DNA of 22,453 nucleotides, taken from NCBI RefSeq assembly GCF_000313135.1, contig NW_004457638.1:190519-212971 (forward strand). Reading direction: 5' to 3'. Shown here in pieces: positions 1 to 8,544 of this stretch (the first letter of the stretch is position 1; the number at the start of each line of letters is the position of its first letter). A program made the translations under genes and the position numbers. The notes below the pieces were generated by a model. It ran no database searches. It had not been told where the DNA came from and saw nothing but the letters and a program-made list of their open reading frames with translations. This DNA is from Acanthamoeba castellanii str. Neff (Eukaryota > Discosea > Longamoebia > Acanthamoebidae).

Positions 1-198
1 CTGGGAGGCATCATATGATGGAGGTGGAGATGGAGATGGAGGGCAACAGATAGGGCGGAACAGTTTAGAGGAGGTGCATACCCGTGAGGAAGGTGGAGAT
101 GGCGCGCAAGCGGCGCGGGGCGTCTTTTTTTCGTCAAAGAAGGGCTTCAGCTTTTTCCATGCCTTGGGCAGCTTCTCCTTCTTGTTGCCTTTGTTCAT
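1..198 (-). CDS. Possible 5' end of an unrecognised lysine-rich protein, runs off left edge
   Basis: An ATG at 196-198 on the minus strand opens 66 codons without a stop to the window edge. The protein starts MNKGNKKEKLPKAWKKLKPF, very lysine-rich and basic, then becomes serine/proline-rich. A GTATGC at about codon 40 could be a splice donor, so the Ser/Pro part may be intronic. This DNA is CpG-rich like the housekeeping genes at the right end and unlike 340-12,740, which suggests host rather than repeat sequence. I do not recognise the product. The frame could be open by chance. Confidence 0.3.
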   Translation of the reverse strand, partial: MNKGNKKEKLPKAWKKLKPFFDEKKTPRAACAPSPPSSRVCTSSKLFRPICCPPSPSPPPSYDASQ

Positions 199-448
199 CC
201 CTCCTCGCCTACGCTTGGCTCTTGCCACTCCTTGCCGCAAAAATTATAATCTGGCTGCGGAAAATTGATGAATTTTTTCTATTAATTTTTGCGTCAAGTT
301 TTCCGTCGACAAAAGGCACCAGTTCAGACCTTGAGTCAGGGGTAGGGAGGTGCTTGAGGTGAGGATCTGGAGCAGCACTTCATCATTGTCACTATTGGTG
401 AGTTGGTGTTGAGGGCGCAGAGAGGAGCAAGTAACCCTGCCAACTGCC

Positions 449-704
449 ATGGTGACTGATGAGGAGCTGTTGAAGCTCCTGACGGAGGTATGCTTTTCAT
501 GCTGTTTGTGAAGCCAATTATGGACCACAATTGCAGGACATTCTATCACATACATGTACACAATAGAATGTTTGCTAATTCATCTCCTCCTAGCCCACAG
601 AAGAGGAGCTCTCCATGCCTCTGGAGGAGGCCCTGCTCAAGTGTTATGGTGTCCTCTGTGTGGAGCACATGAAGATGAACACTGCAATGATCAACATTGA
701 CTGA
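449..704 (+). CDS. Small two-exon reading frame, unknown
   Basis: An ATG at 449 opens a 13-codon exon (449-487, ending in LLKLLTE). A GTATGC donor follows, then an acceptor TAG at 591-593. The second exon (594-704, phase 0) reads PTEEELSMPLEEALLKCYG and ends at a TGA, giving 49 residues. Both exons have an acidic, leucine-rich helical character, and the junction restores frame exactly. No family is recognised. It may be the 3' end of a larger broken gene like its neighbours in the island, since the sequence at 1,020 onward is another exon set on the same strand. Confidence 0.3.
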
Positions 705-837
705 ATGATGAAGAGCAGCACTCATTGGTTGGTGACCACTAGAGGACGCAGAGTTCTCTTAATGTTGATGAACAAGATGGGTGTTCTGATGATGGAGTGT
801 CTGCTAATTCCCTGGGAAGTCTTTCAAGTGGTGTTGT
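705..837. other. Short intergenic or intronic stretch with no feature seen
   Basis: Nothing recognisable was found on either strand. It leads into a tandem duplication and may be intron or exon remnant of the broken gene that resumes near 1,020. Confidence 0.3.
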
Positions 838-1042
838 GACATTGTTGATGTACGTTTTTCTTTTTCCAACATACTTTGATGATGTCCCTGCTCCAACTAA
901 TACCCTTTCTCCATTTCCAGAACAAGGTCTCAGAAGATGACATTGTTGATGTACATTTTTCTTTTTCTGATGTACTTTGATGATGTCCCTGCTCTGACTA
1001 ATACCCTTTCTCCATTTCCAGAACAAGGTCTTGGAAGATGAC
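838..1042 (+). repeat. 101-bp tandem duplication containing a splice acceptor
   Basis: Two copies of a 101-bp unit (838-938 and 939-1039) run head to tail, with the first bases of a third repetition at 1040. Each copy starts GACATTGTTGATGTAC, carries a GTAC(G/A)TTTTTCTTTTTC intron start, a CATTTCCAG acceptor and the exon start encoding NKV(S/L)EDD. The duplication therefore copied an intron plus the beginning of an exon. The copies differ at only a few positions. Confidence 0.85.
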
Positions 1043-1740
1043 ATTCACATCCTTGTGTGGGGCCAGAACCACATGCATGATGAGGCTGCAGTTCACAAGG
1101 ATGAGTGGGAGGACTTCTTCCAGTACTGTGACACCCTACACACTGACAAGTTCTGGACCACAAGGTGAGTTAGCCATTGACTGGAAGAAGCTCATCAGCT
1201 CAATGGTACATTTCATCATGTACACTTATGCAACAGAAAATTACATACTTCCAAACACTTAGTAACTCCACTATTTCATGCAGCCTGAGGCTCAGAAGCT
1301 CAACAAGGCAGAACAGAGGAAGCTACAAGAAAATCTGCACAACTATACCAGCATCATGAAGAAGTTCCTCAACATTGACAGTTGGCCCAAGAGTGCTGCC
1401 TACCTTGAGAATTTGTATGCCAAATCCAAGAACCCATGCCAATCACTCCCCTCTATCTTCACAATCTGTGTGTGGACAACCTTGACCCTGGTTTGGAGAC
1501 AGAACAATGGACCATCAAGGAGAGGATTAGTGATGGGGTGAGCAGTGAGTCCATCAAAAATCAAGTTATCGCAGGTGGGTTGGGAGCTTGAAACAAGAGC
1601 CTCATGTGCTTCAAAGATATCAGCCCACTCACTAAGCTCAGACTCAAGGAACAGTGGAGCACAGCAGTTGTCAGCCAACTCAGTAAGCACTTCAGGTGGA
1701 AATTGCTGAGGAGGGATAGTGAAAGGTGCTCCTGATGTGG
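1020..1740 (+). pseudogene. Multi-exon gene fragment of unknown family
   Basis: Coding-like exons follow the CATTTCCAG acceptor at 1012-1020: NKVLEDDIHILVWGQN, then HKDEWEDFFQYCDTLHTDKF to about 1164, a short exon WKKLISSM ending at a GTACAT donor, and after ATGCAG at about 1281 the exon starting PEAQKLNKAEQRKLQENLHN. That continues through LENLYAKSK to about 1432. A frame change then leads to ITPLYLHNLCVDNLDPGLET and, past one TGA, a degenerate tail to about 1740. Part of it is repeated in inverted orientation at 11690-12034 with the same intron. No family is recognised. The frame change and stop argue for a pseudogene. Confidence 0.5.
1072..1415 (+). repeat. Long inverted repeat, left arm
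   Basis: About 344 bases match the reverse complement of 11690-12034 with scattered substitutions and small indels. Landmarks common to both are HKDEWEDFFQ, an intron containing TTACATACTTCCAAACACTT, and the exon motif (I/V)MKKFLN. The arms lie near the two ends of the CpG-poor island, about 10.3 kb apart. Confidence 0.85.
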
Positions 1741-1997
1741 TTTGTGTAAGTTGTGATGGGAGGTGTGTTTGGGAGCAGCCATTGGGGAAAGGTAATTGGT
1801 GACTTTGCCAGTTGTGTGATGGTGCTTGGCTAATGTCTTGGTGGGTGCCTCATCATCAATGTCTTTTTATTCTGTTGTTCATGTTCATGGTCCCAGTGAA
1901 CATATTGGGGGAGGGGAGGAACTTGGCACCAAGGTGCTCTGGGGCCTCTCTGGCCCAGAGCAGAGTCATTGATATATTTCATCACATATGCATACAT
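1741..1997. other. Gene-poor stretch
   Basis: No reading frame or repeat on either strand is supported here. The sequence is T/G-rich on the plus strand with almost no CpG, typical of the island. Confidence 0.3.
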
Positions 1998-2420
1998 GAC
2001 AAAAAAAGGGCATGGGTGAATGAAAACCTGTGTAGGGGTGCTAGGAGCTGATGCCATGGAAGAGCAGGGTGAAGGTCAAGAAGAAGTTGAGGTACTGGAT
2101 GAGGTGAGTTGATGCGCCATAGTCTGGGCTGCTGTAATCCAGGATGCAATGTTGGATGGGTTGGAGTGAATGAGGATGCTGTTGATAGCACTTGTGATGA
2201 TGTTGGTTTTGTTTGGTTGTGCAGAAGCTCCATTGATGTGGTAGCTGAAGTTGAGATGGAAGCAGGCATGAAGTGGAGTAGCACAACGTGGAGTGTAGTT
2301 GAGAATGCTTTGTGCTTTGGTGCTTGAGGTGTAGGCAGTGAGGAAAAGATGTGCCACCAAGTTACATGAACAAAATACATACTCAGTTGATGCACTTGAG
2401 GAGCAATGTGGACCCACTTT
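1998..2420 (+). repeat. Direct duplication, copy 1 (intact site paralogous to the LTR insertion site)
   Basis: This segment matches 8710-9083 and continues into 11157-11240, same orientation. Shared stretches include AAAAAAGGGCATGG near the start, GAAGTTGAGGTACTGGATGA, and GAACAAAATACATACTCAGT near the end. On the minus strand both copies keep an open frame containing CFHLNFSYHINGAS, so the duplicated piece probably carried a minus-strand exon. Copy 1 reads straight through CAGTGAGGAAAAGATGTGCC, the position where copy 2 carries the LTR retrotransposon. Confidence 0.8.
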
Positions 2421-2436
2421 GAACACTGTGTCCAGA

Positions 2437-2459
2437 AAAAGGTGCCAGTGGCACCTTTT
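2437..2459. repeat. Perfect 10-bp inverted repeat, 3-base loop
   Basis: AAAAGGTGCC, AGT, then GGCACCTTTT: ten perfectly paired bases around a three-base loop. In RNA this would be a stable hairpin on either strand. No function is apparent. It sits just beyond the end of the direct duplication, so it could mark an old junction. Confidence 0.7.
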
Positions 2460-3152
2460 GTTAAGTAAAATCTGTACAAGTGATATATGTGTATGTGCAG
2501 CGAAAGCAGTACTTTTGTGAACATGGTGTGTGAGTGGTTTTGGCAAAATATGTACAGAGAGTGGCAAAACAGGGAAAAATGGTGTAGGTCATGGTAAAAG
2601 TGGATGGGGGCAATGAAGAATTTCAAGGCATAAGTGTAAAAAAGGGCTAATGTATTTTGTTGGAATGAGGAACAGAACAGAGTGGAGGGAAACATTAGCC
2701 AATGGACTTCTGCACTTTCCATGGACCAGAAGAGGAGGAGGAGCTGGTCTTGGGTGTGAGAGGGGCAATTACTAAAAAGAAAGGACATACTCTTGGAAGG
2801 GGCTTGGTGTTGATAGCACTTATAATGGCGAAGCACAGTGATCACGTCGTTGGCACTCAATTCCCTGAAGGCACCAGAGTTGAGGTTGTCAAGGGAGATG
2901 AACACCTGACCCTCTGGAACAAGGCAATTGAGTTCCTTGATAAGACTGGAAAAGGGGAACAGTTAGCAAGGACTCAAAACAAAGGTGAAGAGTTAAGAGT
3001 TAAGAGATGATCCAGCTTAGTTCCATCCCTGCAGCTGCTGGCAGAACTTTGTAGTCATTCTCCCACTGCCAGTGCTCAATGAGGTTCCAGACCACAACTC
3101 TGTGGTTACAATTGACAGCCTCTGGAAGGTTAAAAGAGAGTACCCAAAAAAA

Positions 3153-3240
3153 CCAATGCACATTGGGAAAAGAGTCAACAAATAAAAAACCTGATGCACA
3201 TTGGGATAAGAGTCAACAAAAAAAAACCAATGCACATCAG
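3153..3240 (+). repeat. Minisatellite, about 37-bp units, in intron 1 of copy A
   Basis: Three units with starts spaced 38 and 36 bp carry the near-palindrome CCAATGCACATTGG or a variant, followed by AAGAGTCAACAAATAAAAAA. They lie wholly inside the 170-bp first intron of copy A. The same unit occurs at 4178-4310 and, in the corresponding intron of copy B, at 6104-6220. Confidence 0.8.
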
Positions 3241-3489
3241 TTTGGAACTTGTCAGTGTGGTGAACAGTAAAAACACACAAAGTGTACATACCTAGCTCCA
3301 GGTTGGGCAGGGCAAGTAGTCTGGCAGCCTCCTTGCATTGGTCTTCAGTGTTGCCTTCAGAGTACTGGCACACCACCAGCTGCTTGTGAGGCTTGGTCTT
3401 GATCTCCTCCACCTCCATCTCCTTGTCCACATCAATCACCACTGGGCATGTGCATTTCCTCTCCTTGCACTCTTCCTCTACCAGCTTGC

Positions 3490-3780
3490 ACTTCCTTGGC
3501 AGCACTTGGTGCTCCTCCTCCAGCTCCTCCTCCACCTCCAACTCCTCCTCCCACTCCTCCTCCAGCACTTCCTCTCCCTTCTCCTCCTTTTTCTCCTCCT
3601 CCACTATCTCCTCCTCCAGCTCCACCCCCTTCTCCTTCTCCTTCTACTCCTCCCCCTGCTTCTCCTCCTCCTCCTCCTCCAGCTCCTTCTCCTGCTCTTC
3701 CTCCTCCTCTACCTCCTTTTCCTTCATCTCCTCCTCCTCCTCTTCCACATCCATCAGCTCTTTCACTCCCTCCTCTGCTA
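3490..3780. repeat. Long CTC/TCC polypyrimidine tract (poly-Glu coding on minus strand)
   Basis: About 290 bases are nearly all C and T on the plus strand, in imperfect TCC/CTC triplets. On the minus strand they encode the poly-Glu/Lys stretch of copy A exon 1. Tracts like this can slip during replication and form triplex DNA. Proline- or serine-rich frames in other registers are shadows. Confidence 0.8.
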
Positions 3781-4003
3781 TTGTTGGTGTACACTGCATT
3801 AGCAGTTTGAGAGACTGCTGCTTCATGTGGCCAGTGTCTTGGCCCTGCGCCTGCAGCAACCTGTCAATGTATGCCTTGGTGATAACCTTGGTGTTGGGTT
3901 GCTGGTGCACCTTTGCTAGGGCATTACAGGAGCTTGCTAGAAGCTCAGTGGCTGACATGGCTGAGAAGTTGGGAAGGCTGGAGGCAGCTTGGTGAGAAGA
4001 CAT

Positions 4004-4440
4004 TGAAAGGAAGTGTGTGTTGAATGTGGGTGGTACAACAAAATGATCAAAACAGGTTTTTTGACATTTTATAGGTAGTGAAGGTCTACAAAAAAGCTGT
4101 CTGCATTAAATTCTAATTGGAGGGACAGGAAACAGGTGGCGAAATTTCATGTGGTCTGGAGAGCTTTGAGATCTTCCTGATGTGCATTGGGTTTTTTATT
4201 TGTTGACTTGCTTCCTGATGTGCATTGGGTTTTTTTATTTGTTGACTCTTTTCCTAATGTGCATCAGTTTTATTTTGTTGTCCTGTTCCCCAATGGCATT
4301 GGGTTTTTTCTCCACCACAATGAGCCACTCTCTCCCCACCAACACTGAGGTCCTCGCCTCTACCCTACTATCCCCAATCTTCAGCCAGTCCTTACAAGCC
4401 ACAGCTCATACTCCAAGGAATAAAGTTCTCTGAACTGCCA
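4004..4440. other. Upstream region of copy A with further minisatellite units
   Basis: This stretch lies 5' of copy A (minus strand). Apart from the minisatellite at 4178-4310, no gene or motif is supported. It ends where DUF7869-like coding begins on the plus strand. Confidence 0.4.
4178..4310 (-). repeat. Minisatellite, 36-39-bp units, upstream of copy A
   Basis: Three full units and one shortened unit carry TGATGTGCATTGGGTTTTTT followed by ATTTGTTGACT, starting near 4180, 4219, 4258 and 4290. This is the reverse complement of the unit in the copy A intron, so relative to copy A it reads in the opposite direction. The last unit has the core shortened to CCAATGGCATTGG. Confidence 0.75.
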
Positions 4441-5129
4441 ACTGCTGAAGAGCAAATCCCCAAAAAGCATCGCCTGCTTGTACTGTTCTTGCATCATTCT
4501 GTTGTCACAAGAAATGCCTTGATAGCTTCTCCTTTGCTTACATTCTCAACATCACACAACCCTTTGCAGATCTCAATGAATGCAATTGCACCACCTACAT
4601 CATCAACATCATGTCAGCCAGCTGTGTCTCAACACTACCTGAGTGCCACTTCAAGTTGCAACTCAATGGTTCTCCAGTGTGTTTGAATGCTTTCCAAAAG
4701 GTGCCAACCCTTTTTATTGCAGCCTTACATTTGTTATCCCACCTCACATTGCTGCTCTACAAGGCGCATGGTTTCAGCAGGAAGAAGTGGCGTTCTGCTA
4801 AACAGATTTTCATTTCTGGTGGGCGTGTCCCAATACACAACACCACTGGATAGCAACATCCCTCAAATGCCACCTCCAATACCCACTTATGGCTAACCAC
4901 TTTCTTTTATGTTATTGGGGATTGCCTTCCTGATGCCACCATCCACTTACCTATTTCTTTGACTTGGTGAGAAGTGCACTCTATGTGTGCCAATGCTCAT
5001 CCCTTGACTGTTCCTGTGCTCACCTATTCTGCTATGCTCAAACACATTGCTTCCCACTTTGCCTATGTGAAGTTGCCTAAGAACTCACACCTTGGCAAGT
5101 GCTCTGCTTGCAGGCTTTAAACTCCTCCA
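4441..5129 (+). pseudogene. DUF7869-like protein, N-terminal part, broken
   Basis: Conceptual translation shows, in order, CHFKLQLNGSPVCLNAFQK, then AHGFSRKKWRSAKQIFISGG, FFYVIGDCLPDATIHLPIS, and HIASHFAYVKLPKNSHLGKC with CSAC. This matches my recollection of the family: a cysteine-containing FxxxxxGxPVCxxAF block, a basic Gly-rich stretch, FxxxGDxxPD..HLP, and a lysine-flanked CxxC block. The frame is broken by a TAG near 4850 and a TGA near 4970. The following part of the family lies elsewhere (7317-7553, opposite strand). Family assignment is from memory of conserved blocks and was not searched. Confidence 0.55.
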
Positions 5130-5699
5130 ATGCATTATTTGGTTTGGGCTGTGCTGATGACCAAGTGGGGCAAAGGCAGATGTGAGCATGCAGTGTGAGC
5201 AAGTAAGATGCACAGAAAAGTGGCAAAGTTGTGTTGTTGTACACACAAGGAGCCACTTCCAACCACCAGCAAATGTTGAGGGAGATCACCAATCAGGCAC
5301 TCAAGGAGTGAGGGTAGTGAGGGCAAGTCTTTTGGGTTGAGGACTGAAGCTGCTGTGCATAGTGCCTGAAGCCTCTGTCCAGATGCTTCTCATCTCTTTA
5401 CAGATGTGCTGTGCTTGCCCTCAACACTCAGAGATCTCTGTAAACTACTGCAAAAATACAAAACTGATGAACAAGCGCTGAAGGTCCTCAAGAGCAGGCC
5501 ATTCAGCTCTGCACCACATCAGAGCTGTGCAACATCACACACCAACAAATGAAGACCAGCACAGCTACAGCAGCCAAGTCCATCAACTTGCCACTGGTAG
5601 GCTGTGCTGTGCTAGCTGCATGATGATGATAATGGCTACAATCTTGCACCTGGGGTGGGGGTTGAGCTTGGTGGCCTGCACACCCACAAAACAGAGCTC
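5130..5699. other. Region upstream of copy B, no clear gene
   Basis: Weak plus-strand frames such as STLRDLCKLLQKYKTDEQAL (near 5425) look exon-like and may be 5' exons of copy B, but I cannot join them with confidence. No repeat is evident. Confidence 0.3.
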
Positions 5700-6896
5700 C
5701 CTCTCATCAGACAGACCATGGAGTCAGGTCTAGGAGGAGCAAGGAGGAGAGGAGCAAGGAGAGTATGGAGGAGGAGAAGCCCAAGGCTGAGGAGGCAGCT
5801 GGTGTGGATGCCAACCTGCCTTACAAGTGGAAGGGAAAGTGTAAGATTAAGAGTGAGGATGAAGAGGTGGAGGAGGAGGAGTAAATGCAAGTTGTTCCTG
5901 AACAGGAGGAGGAAGAGGCGCCAAGGGCCAAATGGCAGTGGCATATGATAAACCTGATTGAGGATGAGATGAAGGTGAGGCCACACAAGGAGCCAGAGGT
6001 CTGTGACTACAAACAAACTGGCACTGTCTGATGCTGACCTTGGTATGTCCATCTCTGTTTCAGTTTAGTGTTCATCAAGTCAACAAGTTGTATACCAATA
6101 AAAACTCCAATGTGCATTGGAGGTTGTTGACAAATAAAAAGCCTGATGCACATTGGAAGTTGTTGACAAATAAAAAGTCTGATGTGCATTGGAGGTTGTT
6201 CACAAATAAAACTACTGATGGAAGTTGTATTTGGGCTGTTGATCTAATTGGCCATCTTTCCAACAGAGTGACACCACAGTGTGACCCTTACAGGCATTTG
6301 TCACCTTCTGCACTCCATTGTGGATGGTGGCTTCCTCACCACCAAGACATTCATTGTTCAATTGCTGGGAGAGGAGGAGAGAATGGATAGGTAAAATGAG
6401 AATGAGTTTGGTACTTGTCCCCATCAAATTGTCACACTTCCATCAGCTCATCATTATACCTCTGCAGAGGCCATTGACTGCAACCACAGAGTCATCATTT
6501 GGTCTCTCCTGGAGTACTGGACCTGGGACAATGTCTACAAAGTGCCTCCAATGGTCAGCAACATGCAGCTTAACTGTATCATCCTCAACCACATCTCTGG
6601 GTTCAAGAACCACATCTACTCCACTGGCACTGTCACCCTCAAAGCGTACAACTACTACAAGCAAGGATTGAATGCCCTCTACAGCTGTGGGACCTAGCTT
6701 CTTGGTCTCTTTTCACTTTCTCCAGACCCTGTCTCACATTTACCTTGTGTTTTGTTAGTCTCATCTGTCAGCTCAGGTCAATACTTCATCTTGCTTGACA
6801 ACCTCACTACATTGGCCTTCCAGAATCTGACCACAGAGGAGATGAAGGTTGTGCTCCACCACTACAAAGTCTACTACTACAGGGCACCTGCCAAAA
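5700..6896 (+). pseudogene. Copy B: paralogue of copy A, decayed
   Basis: Exon 1 (to 6042) contains a Glu/Lys-rich stretch, EDEMKVRPHKEPEVCDYKQ (copy A: KTKPHKQLVVCQY) and, after a frame change, LALSDADLG at a GTATGT donor (copy A: LALPNLEL, same donor). Intron 1 (6043-6467) carries the minisatellite. Exon 2 (6468-6697) reads EAIDCNHRVIIWSLLEYWTW, WDNVYKVPPMVSNMQLNCII and on to ALYSCGT, ending at a TAG. Exon 3 (about 6777-6896) has GQYFILLDNLTTLAFQNL and VVLHHYKVYYYRAPAK before a GTATGC donor, as in copy A. A further exon-like frame at 6972-7103 reads RTMAHLDQLPTTVLACGFHF. Frame breaks suggest a pseudogene. Function unknown. Confidence 0.5.
6104..6220 (+). repeat. Minisatellite, 36-bp units, in intron 1 of copy B
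   Basis: Three units start at 6111, 6147 and 6183, exactly 36 bp apart. Each has CCAATGTGCATTGG or CTGATG(CA/TG)CATTGG followed by A(G/A)GTTGTT(G/C)ACAAATAAAA. The position inside the intron matches that of the related array in copy A. Confidence 0.85.
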
Positions 6897-7103
6897 GTAT
6901 GCATCTCTTCTCTTGCCTTGCCAGCATTATGCCCACACCACTCATACCCCACTTCCCCAGAATGGTTCCCCAGAATGGTTGGCATAGGGATTATTGGCAG
7001 GACCATGGCTCATCTGGATCAGTTGCCCACAACAGTCCTTGCCTGTGGCTTCCATTTTGATCCCATGAAGGACACTCTCAAAGAAATATATGCCCGACTC
7101 TAG

Positions 7104-7316
7104 CAGTCTTCTCTCTCAGCATCTTTTGCAAGTGTACACTTCATTGTCAATAATCTGTACATCTTTTGCATCAGCTAAGGAAAAAGAGTCACTGACCCTT
7201 TTTCATGAACACTTGGTTGACAGTAACCTACTCAACATAGAACATACCAGTCAATGTGCCACAACAAGGAGGTTGCCTTGAAACAGGTGAATGATCAATG
7301 AGACCACCCAAGCACA
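7104..7316. other. No supported gene; one 33-bp repeat
   Basis: The stretch contains the first copy of the 33-bp direct repeat (7186-7218). Short frames on both strands are not supported by any recognisable motif. Confidence 0.3.
7186..7218 (+). repeat. 33-bp exact direct repeat, copy 1
   Basis: The 33 bases beginning GAGTCACTGACCCTTTTTCA recur identically at 8467-8499, about 1.28 kb away. The flanks differ beyond a few bases. Confidence 0.8.
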
Positions 7317-7553
7317 TCATGTAGTGGTGAGTGAAATGCATCCAACTCTTGGGAAGGGGATGATGGCAAGGCAGGGGGATGGGATTTCAAATATGAGACT
7401 CATGTAGTCACTTGGGCATGACTTAGCCAGCTGCGTCTGACACTTGTAAGCCAGCCTCTCAGATGCAGCAAGGTTGAGGTGGGCTGCCCTGTGTGCATGA
7501 TAGGCCTGTGCCTCTGCTGTTGACTTGGCACACAGGCAAAGCTGCAGTGGCAC
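7317..7553 (-). pseudogene. DUF7869-like protein, middle part fragment
   Basis: A minus-strand open frame contains LCLCAKSTAEAQAYHAHRAA, HLNLAASERLAYKCQTQLAK and CPSDYMSLIFE. It resembles the helical block that follows the CxxC region in the family: HxxxHLxxxxxERxxYxxxxxxAxxxPxxYxSLI, just before the catalytic-like core. It would continue the N-terminal fragment at 4441-5129, but it lies on the opposite strand more than 2 kb away, so the original gene has been rearranged. It is too short to be functional alone. Confidence 0.45.
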
Positions 7554-8544
7554 TATAACAGGCCAGCTACTTCCTCAACCTTACCTTTGCCAAACTTGGT
7601 ATGTTCTTGCTTTATTCATACATTTTTTACACATCAGATGTGCAATTTGCACAATTTAGGATCATTTTATTGCACACTTTGTGTAAGTAATATCAGAAAT
7701 GTTCCAAGTTCAGTGTGCACAATGTGCATCTGATGCACATTGGATAAGAACTCTGCACAAAATATTTATAATTTTAATTCACATTATATATCTGTCATCT
7801 GCATTGCCCTCAACATGAAGTATGTGCATACTGGGCATCCAATGCATGTTGGATTGTTGGGCTGTCCATTTTTCAAGTTACAATTTGTTATGGTTTTGAT
7901 GTTTTTGGGATTTTTTAGACAGATTGTATGTGCATGTCTCAATCTGATGTGCATTGGATTGCCATTTCACATATTATATCCACTCTGGCATCTCTGGTCT
8001 TCTTGTGCATTTATGTGGAAGGCTGGCCAGAGCATCTCCACCTTCTTTTCCTCTTCATGTTGTTCCTCTGCAAGCAGCTCATCCTGATTTATGAATAAAG
8101 GCAACTTTAGAAGGAAACAAGAGTAACACTCCAGTGGGGACAGACATGGTACCAAATCTTTGTCATGAACATCATACTCATAGGTTGCAAGGCCAGAAGA
8201 GGTGGAGAGGGCCACTTTTCAGCTTTGTGCAGATCCTGCAGAAAGAGAAATGGTTGAGTTGGAAACGTACAAATCAAGAGCTGTGTTTTTTGTGCAAATC
8301 AGATGGTCTTGTGAAATGTGATGTCTGGGAATACTGAGGTGTTGTAGAAAAAATCAGTCATACTAATCTGACACACAGGAACAGGAAAGTGGAAATGTGA
8401 CAACACAAATATGGCACTTTTGCACAGTTTTCTGTACAGAAAAGTGCATTTTGACCTTAAAAAAATGAGTCACTGACCCTTTTTCATGAACACTTGGTTC
8501 GTAGGAGTTTATTTTAAAAGTTGGAAAGATTGGAAAGACAGAGT
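7554..8544. other. Gene-poor AT-rich stretch
   Basis: No supported gene. Isolated, degenerate copies of the minisatellite core (GATG(CA/TG)CATTGGAT) occur near 7731, 7840 and 7948, roughly 110 bp apart. The second copy of the 33-bp repeat lies at 8467-8499. Confidence 0.5.
8467..8499 (+). repeat. 33-bp exact direct repeat, copy 2
   Basis: Identical to 7186-7218 over 33 bases. Confidence 0.8.

Larger units (their letters stand above)
2791..4003 (-). pseudogene. Copy A: unrecognised multi-exon gene with a poly-glutamate region
   Basis: Exon 1 (4003 to 3292) starts MSSHQAASSLPNFSAMSA, carries QQPNTKVITKAYIDRLLQ, then a long Glu/Lys-rich stretch, then KTKPHKQLVVCQYSEGN and ends LLALPNLEL at a GTATGT donor. 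The frame is continuous except for one TAG at 3644-3646 inside the poly-Glu tract. Exon 2 (3121 to about 3000) begins in matching phase and reads EAVNCNHRVVVWNLIEHWQW, WENDYKVLPAAAGM, with a TAA at 3000-3002. Exon 3 (2945 to 2791) holds GQVFISLDNLNSGAFRELSA and VLRHYKCYQHQAPSK before a GTATGT donor. Exons 1-3 align with copy B at the same splice phases. No family is recognised. The lone stop means it is either recently broken or misread here. Confidence 0.55.

Noticed and set aside
1982..2905. 307-codon minus-strand open frame
   Set aside because: Only its first 40 or so residues match the paralogous exon 3 of copies A and B. The rest passes through intron-like, low-complexity sequence and includes a splice donor, so it is not one protein.
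3153..3240. Regularly spaced repeats as a possible CRISPR array
   Set aside because: The spacers are nearly identical to each other and the array lies in an intron of a eukaryotic gene. It is a minisatellite.
3338..3995. Leucine-, serine- and proline-rich frames on the plus strand across 3340-3990
   Set aside because: They are readings of a polypyrimidine tract in other registers. The poly-Glu minus-strand frame is extended by non-repetitive exon sequence on both sides and is conserved in copy B.
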